Below, piece by piece: positions 12,850 to 20,271 of a stretch of 23,003 nt of DNA. Where the stretch lies: the NCBI GenBank assembly GCA_023434205.1, contig JAEYTB010000196.1, positions 1 to 23,003 on the forward strand, written 5' to 3'. The notes under the pieces were generated by a model. It saw only the letters and a list, made by a program, of their open reading frames with translations. It was not told the origin of the DNA and made no database searches. Source of the DNA: Planctomycetota bacterium. Its GTDB lineage: Bacteria > Planctomycetota > Phycisphaerae > Phycisphaerales > UBA1924. The position numbers were made by a program, and so were the translations under genes. The stretch's first letter is position 1, and the number at the start of each line of letters is the position of its first letter.

Positions 12850-15033
12850 CTACCGAACCTCCACCCCCGCCGGCAGCGCCGCCAGGAACAGCCGCCCGTA
12901 CCGCTGCTTCAGAACCCGGTCATCCAGCACCACCACCCGCCCCCGGTCCTGACGGCTGCGGATCAGCCGCCCGAACCCCTGCTTGAACCGGATAATCGCC
13001 CGCGGCAGGGAATCCTCCATAAACGGGTTCCCCCCCCGCGCCTCGATCAGCTCGTACCGCGCCTGCGTCAGCGGCCGGTCCGGCGGGTCAAAGGGCAGCT
13101 TCGTGATGATGACGTTCCGCAGCCCGTGCCCGCGCACATCCACCCCCTGCCAGAAGCTCGCCGCCCCCAGCAGCACGCTCCGCGGGTCTTCACGGAACCG
13201 CTGGAGGATCAGCGTGCGGCTGCCGTCGCGGCCTTGAGCAAGCATCGGGTAGCCGAGCTTCGCGAGCGGCCCGGCCAGGTCCCGCGCCACCGAGTTGAGC
13301 GTCGCGAAGGAGGTGAACAGCACGAACGCCCCGCCGTCGGTCGCCTGCACGTGCCGCAGGATCGGTGCCGAGAGCGGGTTGCGGAACTGGGACGATGAAC
13401 CGGCGAGACGCCGAGCCGGTGACTCGTCGTAACGGATCACCGCCTCGTCCTCGCCACTTTCGCTCTTTCGCTCTCTCGCACTCTCGCTCTCAATGTAGAA
13501 CTCCACCTGCCGCGCGTAGTCGAACGGCGACCCGAGCTGCAGGGTCTTCGCCCCCTCGCACCCCAGCCGGTCCATCGCGTGCGAGAACGCCGTCTCGGCC
13601 TTCTCCAGCGGCTCATCGCCCGACACCGTCCGCGTCGCCAGCGTCGCGCTCGTCAGCGTCACGCTGCACTCCCGCCCGAACAGCCGCTCCTTCAGCAGCG
13701 CCGCGACCTCGACCGGCGAGCACGCGATCGTCACCCGCTTGTACGAACCGCGCCCCAGCCCCGCGTTGCCCGCCAGCGCATCGTCATCGCCCCCGCTCAC
13801 TTCCACCCAGTACGCGTTGTTCGGCTGGCCCTGGCTGATGAGCTGCTCGGCCGCGCCCGCGATCAACTCCGCCCGCTGCGCGTACGCGTTCAGCTCGTAG
13901 CGGTCCGGCTCGCCCTTCACCTGCTCGCGCAGCCCCTTGAGCCCCAGGGAGAGGTCCCGCATCACCTGCGTCAGCACGTTGCGGACGACCCCCGCCTCAC
14001 GGATGCGCACCGAACGGTTGGGCTCCGCGCTGGCCCACCCGCCCGGGCCCGATTCGGTCAGGGCCGCGAGGCTGTCAAAGAAGCCGCGGCTGGCCTCCTG
14101 CGCCTGGTTCACCAGCATGATGCACCGGTCCAGCCCCGCGGTGTCGCCGATGGCGATCCCAAGCTGCGGCAGGTACCCCTTCCCCGACCGCCCCTGATAC
14201 AGCGTGCTCAGCAGGTGGTTGACCCGCCCCTCGCTGAGCGAAATCCCGAAGTGCTCGCTGGCGACCTCCTCGACGTTGTGCGCCTCATCGAGGATCACGT
14301 GCTGGTACGCGGGCAGGAACCCGACCTCCTGCGCCCGCAGCGCCAGGTCGCTGAAGAACAGCGCGTGGTTGCAGATGAGCAGGTTGGCCCCGTCCAGCTC
14401 GCGCCGAGCGCTCTGGTAGAAGCACCGCTCGTAACTGGGGCACTTGCGGCCCATGCAGTTGCCGCTGTCGGACTGCACCTTGTCCCACACGCCCATCCGC
14501 TCCAACGGCGGCAGCGTCGAGAGCGTGCCGTCCCTGGTCGAGTCCGACCACGACACGATCTGCTCCAGCGACCGCCGCTGCGCCGGGTCGGAGAAGAGCC
14601 GCTCCCGCCGCTCGTAGGCCTGCTTCATCCGCCGCAGCGAGACGTAGTTCCCCCGCCCCTTCACCAGCACCGGCTTGAGGTCGCGCTTGAGCCCATCGGG
14701 CCCGCGCAGCGGCGTGCCCGCCTCTTCCAGCTCCCGCACCATTTGCTCCAGCAGCGGGATGTCCTTCTGGATGAGCTGCTCCTGGAGCGAGATGGTGTTG
14801 GTCGCCACGACCACCACCTGCCCGTGCAGCAGGCACCGCAGCACCGCGGGCACCAGGTAGGCGAACGACTTGCCTACCCCCGTCCCCGCCTCCACGAGCA
14901 GGTGCGACTTGTGCTCCATCGCCTCCGCCACCGCGCGGGCCATCTGCAACTGCTCCGGGCGCGGCTCAAAGTCCGCGCCCATCAGGCGTGCGACAGGCCC
15001 ACCGGGCGCGAGGATGTCATCCAGAGCAAGCAC
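12850..15033 (-). CDS. dinG: DinG/YoaA-family ATP-dependent helicase (XPD-like, Fe-S)
   Basis: This superfamily 2 5'-3' helicase of the XPD/DinG group has 727 residues and is thought to unwind R-loops, forks or damage intermediates. Walker A is EAGTGVGKS (K55) and the DEAH box is LDEAHNVEE (D249). Four cysteines between them (C193, C198, C204, C221, the last in LLICNHALFF) are placed as in the iron-sulfur cluster of DinG/XPD. The C-terminal half has FVLFTSFATLNSV, SFWQGVDVRG and motif VI FKQGFGRLIRS. No N-terminal exonuclease domain is present. The start is GTG 15033, supported by GAGGG 6 nt upstream. It lies 27 nt after the rsmG stop, so it is probably cotranscribed. A low-complexity insert (about 515-525, Ser/Glu/Arg-rich) is encoded by four 8-bp tandem repeats. 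Whether it is the DinG or the YoaA orthologue cannot be decided. Confidence 0.92.
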   Translation of the reverse strand: MLALDDILAPGGPVARLMGADFEPRPEQLQMARAVAEAMEHKSHLLVEAGTGVGKSFAYLVPAVLRCLLHGQVVVVATNTISLQEQLIQKDIPLLEQMVRELEEAGTPLRGPDGLKRDLKPVLVKGRGNYVSLRRMKQAYERRERLFSDPAQRRSLEQIVSWSDSTRDGTLSTLPPLERMGVWDKVQSDSGNCMGRKCPSYERCFYQSARRELDGANLLICNHALFFSDLALRAQEVGFLPAYQHVILDEAHNVEEVASEHFGISLSEGRVNHLLSTLYQGRSGKGYLPQLGIAIGDTAGLDRCIMLVNQAQEASRGFFDSLAALTESGPGGWASAEPNRSVRIREAGVVRNVLTQVMRDLSLGLKGLREQVKGEPDRYELNAYAQRAELIAGAAEQLISQGQPNNAYWVEVSGGDDDALAGNAGLGRGSYKRVTIACSPVEVAALLKERLFGRECSVTLTSATLATRTVSGDEPLEKAETAFSHAMDRLGCEGAKTLQLGSPFDYARQVEFYIESESARERKSESGEDEAVIRYDESPARRLAGSSSQFRNPLSAPILRHVQATDGGAFVLFTSFATLNSVARDLAGPLAKLGYPMLAQGRDGSRTLILQRFREDPRSVLLGAASFWQGVDVRGHGLRNVIITKLPFDPPDRPLTQARYELIEARGGNPFMEDSLPRAIIRFKQGFGRLIRSRQDRGRVVVLDDRVLKQRYGRLFLAALPAGVEVR
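13458..13489 (+). repeat. Four 8-bp tandem repeats inside the dinG-family gene
   Basis: The plus strand reads TTTCGCTC, TTTCGCTC, TCTCGCAC, TCTCGCTC without interruption. It encodes the low-complexity segment SESARERKSES on the minus strand. An 8-bp unit is not a multiple of three, so gaining or losing one unit would shift the frame. Confidence 0.85.
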
Positions 15034-15060
15034 GCAGAGCCCTCAACAGACCTATCCGAC

Positions 15061-15915
15061 CTAGCTTTTCTTTATACCCAAAGGCTTCCGTGCCGGCTCG
15101 CCGTCAGCCCGCGGGTACAGCTTGGGCGTGGCGCTCCCCTTCTCCAGCACCACCACCCTGCCCGTGGGTGTGTCCACCGTCGCCGCGTGGACCGCCTTGA
15201 GCTGGTGCAGGGCCTCCTTGGCCTCCTCCAGCTCCTCCTCGGCCTTCTGCCCCTTGATCAGCAGCACCAGCCCGCCATCGACTTTCGCGAACGGCACGGT
15301 GAGCTCCGCCAGCGTCGCGACCCTCCCCACCGCCCGCGCCGTCACGACGTCGTACGCCTCGCGGTGCCCGCCGGTCCGCTCGCCGGAGGCCGCCCTCTCG
15401 CCGCGGTCCTGCCCCGCCGTCTCCGCCCTCCCCTGCACCACCCGCAGGTTGGTGAGCCCCAGCCCCGCCGCGACCGCGCGCAGGTACTCCACCTTTTTGC
15501 CCGTGGCCTCCAGCAGCGTGAACCGCAGGTGCGGCATCACCACCGCCAGCGGCACCCCCGGCAGCCCGCCGCCGCTCCCCACATCCAGCACCCCCGCCCC
15601 CTCCGGCAACTCGGCCAGCAGCGGCATCAGCGTGAGCGAATCGAGGATGTGCTTTTCCCACGCCGCCTCCGGCTCGGTGATCGCCGTGAGGTTCAGCGCC
15701 TTCTCGTTGGCCTCCAGCAGCATGGCCAGGAACCGGCCCAGCTTCTCGACATCGCCCTCCTCAAACTCCACGCCCAGCCCCGCGGCGGCCTCCAGAAACG
15801 AGGGCGGGGCCGGCAGCGGGCGGGTCGCGCCGAAGTCAAAGGCCAGGCGGGGTCGATCGGGGGGGGGAGGGGGCTTGGGCATCGGGGCATTGTTGCCCGG
15901 CGGCAGCCCAGTCAT
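15061..15915 (-). CDS. rsmG: 16S rRNA (guanine(527)-N(7))-methyltransferase RsmG
   Basis: RsmG uses S-adenosylmethionine to methylate G527 of 16S rRNA; its loss gives low-level streptomycin resistance in other bacteria. The 284-residue protein shows NLTAIT (75-80), HILDSL (89-94), the Rossmann SAM loop VLDVGSGGGLPGVPLA (109-124), LLEATGKKVEYL and VTARAV (191-196). It is longer than typical RsmG (about 210-240 residues). The excess is a Pro-rich N-terminal extension of about 40 residues and a charged insert (about 168-186) before the VTARAV strand. I took ATG 15915; a TTG directly before it (15918) and a later ATG (MPKPP) are alternatives. It follows the rodA stop by 4 nt, so translational coupling is likely. 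The N-terminal extension contains a nine-G run on the plus strand. Confidence 0.94.
   Translation of the reverse strand: MTGLPPGNNAPMPKPPPPPDRPRLAFDFGATRPLPAPPSFLEAAAGLGVEFEEGDVEKLGRFLAMLLEANEKALNLTAITEPEAAWEKHILDSLTLMPLLAELPEGAGVLDVGSGGGLPGVPLAVVMPHLRFTLLEATGKKVEYLRAVAAGLGLTNLRVVQGRAETAGQDRGERAASGERTGGHREAYDVVTARAVGRVATLAELTVPFAKVDGGLVLLIKGQKAEEELEEAKEALHQLKAVHAATVDTPTGRVVVLEKGSATPKLYPRADGEPARKPLGIKKS
15859..15873 (+). repeat. Poly-G tract (9 G, A, 5 G) in the rsmG N-terminal extension
   Basis: Nine G (15859-15867), one A and five G (15869-15873) encode a run of five prolines near the RsmG N terminus on the opposite strand. Homopolymers of this length are prone to slippage in replication and sequencing. 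Confidence 0.8.
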
Positions 15916-15919
15916 CAAT

Positions 15920-17152
15920 CTAGTCGTCCGCGTACGCGAACTCGAAGCTTTTCCGCATCGTCTTGCGGGGGTGGTGGATGGCGATGTTCACGATCAGCCC
16001 GGCCATGAGCCACACCGTCAGCATGCTCGACCCGCCGTGGGACAGGTACGGCAGCGTGATCCCGATGATCGGCAGCACGCCCAGGTTCATGCCCACGTTG
16101 ATGAACACCTGCGCCGCCATGAACGCCGTCAGCCCCACGATGGTCAGCCGTCCAAAGGGCTCGCGGCACACCCCCGCCGTGAGCAGCGCCCCCACCACCC
16201 ACACCAGGTACAGCCCCAGGACCCCCAGCCCCCCCAGCAGGCCGAAGCGCGAGCAGATGACCGCGTAGATCATGTCCGTGTGCCGCTCGGGCAGCGCGTT
16301 GTACTTGAGCAGCATCCGGGAGTGCTCATCGCCCGCGCCCGCCACGCCGCCCGCGCCCACCATCCGCTGGGCGGTGACGGACTGCATGTTGATGTCCTGG
16401 TCCGCCTGCGCGTTGCTGCCCTCAAACTGCCACAGCAGCCCCACGATCCGCTGCTTCTGGTGGGGTTTGAGCAGCGGGTACGTCGTCGGCCCCGCCATGA
16501 ACGCGCACAGCACGATCAGCGACAGGTGCTTGAGCTTGGCCCCCGCCGCCACCAGCACCGCGAACAGCACCGGGATGAACAGCATCGCCTGCCCCAGGTC
16601 GGGCTGGAGCAGGATCAGCGACACCGGCACGAACGTGATCACCGCCGGCGGGAACAGGCCCTTGAAGGTCCGGTGGTTGCTCTTGAACCGCAGGTACCAC
16701 GAAATCACCAGCACGAACACGATCTTGGCCAGCTCGCTGGGCTGGAAGTCCGCGGGCCCGAAGTTGATCCACGCCCGCGCGCCGTTGCGCGGGTGAACAA
16801 TCGACGCCGGCACAAAGGGGATGAGCAGGAACACCAGCAGCCCCACCGAGAACGCCAGCAGCACCCACGACGCCGCCCCATACCAGCGGTAGTTGGGCAC
16901 CGCCACCACGCACGCCGCGACCACACCCGCCGCGACGAACACCGCCTGGCGTGAGGCGATCCGCCCCAGCTCCAGGAAGCCGTGCGGCTGCACCGACTCG
17001 GCCACATCGATCGCGTACACCCCCACCAGCGACAGCCCCAGCGAGGCCAGCACCACGAGCCACGCCGGCCCCCCGGCGCGCAGCAGCTCCAGCGCCCGCT
17101 CCCCCAGGGAGCTCACGAACCCCGACGCCGCGCTGGACCGCGTGTAGGGCAC
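15920..17152 (-). CDS. rodA: Rod shape-determining protein RodA (SEDS glycosyltransferase)
   Basis: RodA is the SEDS-family peptidoglycan polymerase of the elongasome and works as a pair with PBP2. The 410-residue protein is strongly hydrophobic, with about ten membrane segments. Family motifs include NGARAWINFGPADFQPSELA, LLQPDLGQAM, ALPERHTDMIYAVI (D293 at the conserved HTD position) and the C-terminal GITLPYLSHGGSSML. The usual Glu-Glu after HTDFIFA is replaced here (VICSRFG). An insert of about 30 residues (FEGSNAQADQDINMQSVTAQ and following) lies before the HTD motif. It starts at GTG 17152, separated by one base from the mrdA stop, so the two proteins should be made in a fixed ratio by translational coupling. 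A RodA rather than FtsW identity rests on the PBP2 partner next door. Confidence 0.94.
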   Translation of the reverse strand: MPYTRSSAASGFVSSLGERALELLRAGGPAWLVVLASLGLSLVGVYAIDVAESVQPHGFLELGRIASRQAVFVAAGVVAACVVAVPNYRWYGAASWVLLAFSVGLLVFLLIPFVPASIVHPRNGARAWINFGPADFQPSELAKIVFVLVISWYLRFKSNHRTFKGLFPPAVITFVPVSLILLQPDLGQAMLFIPVLFAVLVAAGAKLKHLSLIVLCAFMAGPTTYPLLKPHQKQRIVGLLWQFEGSNAQADQDINMQSVTAQRMVGAGGVAGAGDEHSRMLLKYNALPERHTDMIYAVICSRFGLLGGLGVLGLYLVWVVGALLTAGVCREPFGRLTIVGLTAFMAAQVFINVGMNLGVLPIIGITLPYLSHGGSSMLTVWLMAGLIVNIAIHHPRKTMRKSFEFAYADD

Positions 17153-17153
17153 G

Positions 17154-19661
17154 CTACAGGTACCCCTCGGCGATCAGCGCGTGGATGATCTGGTTGCAGA
17201 TCGGGCCCGACACTTTGCCCCCGCTCCCGCCGAAGTCCGTCACCACCGAGATCACGTACCGCGGCCGGTCGCGCCCCACCATGATCACGAACCACGAGTG
17301 ATCGCCCGCCGCGAGCACCTGGCGCGGCTCAGGGCCGGTCTCGCCGTCGGGGTCCCCCACCACGGGCGACGCCGCGGCGGTCCCGGTCTTGCCCCACACC
17401 CGCACGCCCGGGGCGTTGAAGATGTTCTCGCGCTCGCCCCCGGGCATGGTGATGTGGTGGCCCGTGCCGTCGGACTCCGCCACCGACATCCGCAGCCCCT
17501 CCATCGCCTCCTCGACCACCCGAGAGCTCAGCCGCAGGTCGGCCCCGTCGGGCGGGTTCTGGCCCATGATGAGGCGCGGGTGGCAGCGTGTGCCGTACCG
17601 CGCCAGCGTCGCGTACGCCGCCGCGGCGTGCAGCGGGGTCCATGTCACCGGCCCCTGGCCGATCCCCATCTGCACCGCATCTGGCAGCTTGAGCGTCGCC
17701 GCGTTCCCATTGAGCCCCAGCGAGCCGGCGAACTCCTGCCCCACGCCGATGTTGAACCGCTGGCCGACGCCAAAGTCGCGGTAGACGTCCTGGATGCCGT
17801 CCACGCCCAGCCGGTTGCCCAGCGTGAAGAAGAAGATATTGCACGAGACCATGATCGCCTGCGGCCCCGTGAGGTCATCGCCCAGCCGCGCGTTGTGCGT
17901 GGTGTGGAACTGCTTGTAAATCCAGCAGCGGAACATGTCCGGGCGGTTGGGGTAGAAGTGCCCGGTGCACGCGATCCGCTGGTGGACGGCGTAGTCCTGC
18001 CGCTGCTCCGCCCCGGCCAGGATTAGCGGCTTGACGATCGAGCCCGGCTGGTAGGGCTTGGCGATGGCCCGGTTCAGGTACGCGGTGGTCAGCGGGTCGC
18101 CGTACACCTCTTCCGGCCGCTCCCGCGCCTGCTCGCGCGTGTAGCTGGGCATGGACACCATCGCGAGGATGTCCCCGCTGTCGATATCCAGCACCACCGC
18201 GGCACCCTCCAGGGGCGCGCCCAGCTTCGGCGTCCCGGGGATTTCGGGGTGCGTCAGCGACAGCGGCGCCTGCCACGGGGCGACCACCGCCAGCCCCAGC
18301 TCGGGGCTCATCACCGCCTGCACCCGCGCCTGGAGCATGGCGTCGAGGGTGAGCATCACATCACGGCCCTTGACCGGCTCCACGTACAGCCTGTCGTCGT
18401 TGTCCAGGCGCGAGGTCTGGAGCCCCCGCAGGCCGCGCAGGGTGTTCTCCTGCGACGATTCCACGCCCGTATCTCCGACCCGGTCGCCCTCGCGGTAGAC
18501 GCCGCGGTCCGAACCGCCGTCGATGATCGCCGCCTCCCGGGCCGCGGGGTTCGCGGCGAGGAACTCCGCCCGGCGGGTGAGGTCCTCCTTCTGCACCCGG
18601 TTTCGGATCCGCCCCAGGATGTGCGTCGCCACGCCGTCCACCCGCACCTCCCGCACCGCCTCCAGCCGCAGCGGCCCCGGCATCGTCGAGAGGTCGATGG
18701 GGACGTTCGCCGACTCCATCGGGTAGTCGCGGTCGCCCCCGTCGATCACCGTGAGCCCCGGCATCGCCTCCACGAACGACTTGAGGTCCGGGTTGTCGCT
18801 GGGCCGAACGCCGTCCGCCTGGGAGGGGTCGAGCTCAACCTCGTCCCACGCCAGCCGCCGGCACTGGAAGCCCACCTCGTCACTCACCCTGAACGCCACC
18901 ACGTGGTTCTGGGCCGTCTCCGCGATCGGCTGCTCGCCGTGCCGGACGATGTTGCGCAGCTCTGTCTCGTTGACCTTCTTGCCCGAAGCGTCCAACGCCG
19001 TCACAACCCCCCGCGCGATCACCCGCAGCACCTGGTCGGCGTTGGGGTCCACCGTCGCCTCGACCCGCTTCCACGCCTCCCCCACCACTTGGGCCTCAAC
19101 GCCCAGCTTCTGGGCCAGCGACCGGCGGATCAGCACCTCGCTGTTGTGTCGCTGCTTGCGCGTCACCTCCGCCACGATCTGGTCCCGCCGCTTGTCCAGC
19201 TCCTCGCGCGTAATCCCCAGCCTTGAGGCGAGCTCGTTCCACCCCCGGTCCAGGTGCAGCAGGTACGCCGACCGGTACCGGGCCATGTGCGCCTGCCGCT
19301 CCTCGGCGTCCATATCCGCCCAGCGCAGGCCGGCCCCCCGCCGCGCCGCCCGGCGGGACTGGTCCGCCACCCACTGCCCCGTGATGACGCTGTACGCCAC
19401 GGCGACGTCGTAGCTGGGCCGGTCCTGGGCCAGTACCCGCCCCTTGCGGTCCAGGATGCTGCCCCGGACCGTGGACGTCCACTGCCGCCGCACCAGCCGC
19501 CTTTCCGCCTCCTGCCGCAGGTCCTCCGACCGCACCACCGTCAGGCTCACCAGCCGCACCAGCAGCGGCAGCATGGCCAGCCCCAGCAGGCTCAGCAGCA
19601 GCAGCAGCCGGCGGTGGAACATGCTCGGGAAAAGGCTTGAAATGGCGTTGAGCGGCGACAT
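17154..19661 (-). CDS. mrdA: Penicillin-binding protein 2 (elongasome transpeptidase)
   Basis: PBP2 cross-links peptidoglycan made by RodA during lateral growth. The 835-residue protein has a short cytoplasmic N terminus, one membrane anchor (about 15-43, RRLLLLLSLLGLAMLPLLVR) and the pedestal/dimerisation domain, opening with WTSTVRGSILDRKGRVLA. The C-terminal transpeptidase domain has all three active-site motifs: S541-I-V-K544 in QPGSIVKP, S606-C-N608 and K758-T-G760 in VWGKTGTAA. The E. coli enzyme is about 633 residues with its serine at 330, so this protein carries about 200 extra residues between the anchor and the catalytic domain (about 95-440, charged, partly helical). The ATG at 19661 heads the five-gene run. 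A weak TATCAT box lies at 19694-19689. The transpeptidase is judged active. Confidence 0.94.
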   Translation of the reverse strand: MSPLNAISSLFPSMFHRRLLLLLSLLGLAMLPLLVRLVSLTVVRSEDLRQEAERRLVRRQWTSTVRGSILDRKGRVLAQDRPSYDVAVAYSVITGQWVADQSRRAARRGAGLRWADMDAEERQAHMARYRSAYLLHLDRGWNELASRLGITREELDKRRDQIVAEVTRKQRHNSEVLIRRSLAQKLGVEAQVVGEAWKRVEATVDPNADQVLRVIARGVVTALDASGKKVNETELRNIVRHGEQPIAETAQNHVVAFRVSDEVGFQCRRLAWDEVELDPSQADGVRPSDNPDLKSFVEAMPGLTVIDGGDRDYPMESANVPIDLSTMPGPLRLEAVREVRVDGVATHILGRIRNRVQKEDLTRRAEFLAANPAAREAAIIDGGSDRGVYREGDRVGDTGVESSQENTLRGLRGLQTSRLDNDDRLYVEPVKGRDVMLTLDAMLQARVQAVMSPELGLAVVAPWQAPLSLTHPEIPGTPKLGAPLEGAAVVLDIDSGDILAMVSMPSYTREQARERPEEVYGDPLTTAYLNRAIAKPYQPGSIVKPLILAGAEQRQDYAVHQRIACTGHFYPNRPDMFRCWIYKQFHTTHNARLGDDLTGPQAIMVSCNIFFFTLGNRLGVDGIQDVYRDFGVGQRFNIGVGQEFAGSLGLNGNAATLKLPDAVQMGIGQGPVTWTPLHAAAAYATLARYGTRCHPRLIMGQNPPDGADLRLSSRVVEEAMEGLRMSVAESDGTGHHITMPGGERENIFNAPGVRVWGKTGTAAASPVVGDPDGETGPEPRQVLAAGDHSWFVIMVGRDRPRYVISVVTDFGGSGGKVSGPICNQIIHALIAEGYL

Positions 19662-19786
19662 GGCGTGCGCGGGGGCTCCGGGGGCGCGATGATAGAGGAT
19701 CGGCCCGTCGGGCCCGGTTCATCGAATCCCCGTCATCGGTGGAACCGCCCGGCGGGCGACAGGTTCTGCGCAGGTGTTTCCGCGGG

Positions 19787-20158
19787 TTACTTCTCGACCG
19801 GGAGCCCCGCCCCCACCCACGCCCGCCAGCCCCCGTCCATCGAGGTGACGTTCGTGTACCCCATCTTTTTGAGGTTCTCCGCCGCGAGCACCGACCGGAA
19901 CCCGCCCCCGCAGTACAGCACGATTTCCGCGTTTACGTCCGGGATCGCCCCCTCCACATCCCGCTCGATCACGCCCTTGCCAAGGTGTACCGCCCCGGGC
20001 AGGTGCCCCGCGGCCCACTCGCTCTCCTCGCGCACATCAACCAGGTGGAACCGCTCGCCCCGCTGCACCCGCGGCGCGATGTCCGCGATCGTGCATTCCT
20101 TCACCAGCTTCCGCGTGTCATCGACCAGCTTCTGGAACCTCGCCGCGTGCTTGGCCAT
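19787..20158 (-). CDS. Rhodanese-like domain protein
   Basis: This single-domain rhodanese of 123 residues is a cytosolic sulfur carrier or sulfurtransferase by fold. I chose ATG 20158 because GAGGAG lies 7 nt upstream. The open frame extends 15 codons further without support. Features are FHLVDVREESEWAAGHLPGA (37-56) and the active-site loop YCGGGFRS, with the persulfide cysteine C83 and R88. NLKKMGYTNVTSMDGGWRAW closes the fold. The N-terminal helical segment (1-24) before the domain is typical of some stand-alone rhodaneses. It is monocistronic, placed between mrdA and the four-repeat protein on the same strand, with a terminator upstream. The physiological sulfur acceptor cannot be told from sequence. 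ThiS is encoded about 1.8 kb away but no link is shown. Confidence 0.92.
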   Translation of the reverse strand: MAKHAARFQKLVDDTRKLVKECTIADIAPRVQRGERFHLVDVREESEWAAGHLPGAVHLGKGVIERDVEGAIPDVNAEIVLYCGGGFRSVLAAENLKKMGYTNVTSMDGGWRAWVGAGLPVEK

Positions 20159-20183
20159 GGGCCCGCTCCTCTGTTCCCGCGCA

Positions 20184-20237
20184 CAAAAAGAACGCAGGAG
20201 CAAAGGGTAGGCGACGCCGCCATCCAGTGCTCCTGCG
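20184..20237 (-). terminator. Intrinsic terminator after the four-repeat protein gene
   Basis: On the minus strand CGCAGGAGCA (20237-20228) pairs with TGCTCCTGCG (20202-20193). The loop contains a smaller GGCG/CGCC hairpin, and TTCTTTTTG (20192-20184) follows. It lies 35 bp after the stop and ahead of the rhodanese gene. A TACCCT box in the loop (20209-20204) may start the rhodanese transcript. Confidence 0.75.
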
Positions 20238-20271
20238 CCGTGGGGGCGAGGGTCAATCGCTCAGTCGCGGC

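Noticed and set aside
13579..16008. An 809-codon plus-strand open frame opposite dinG and rsmG (and a similar 610-codon one at 15122-16954)
   Set aside because: The product is Arg/His/Pro/Leu-rich with no domain. The minus-strand genes explain the region fully.
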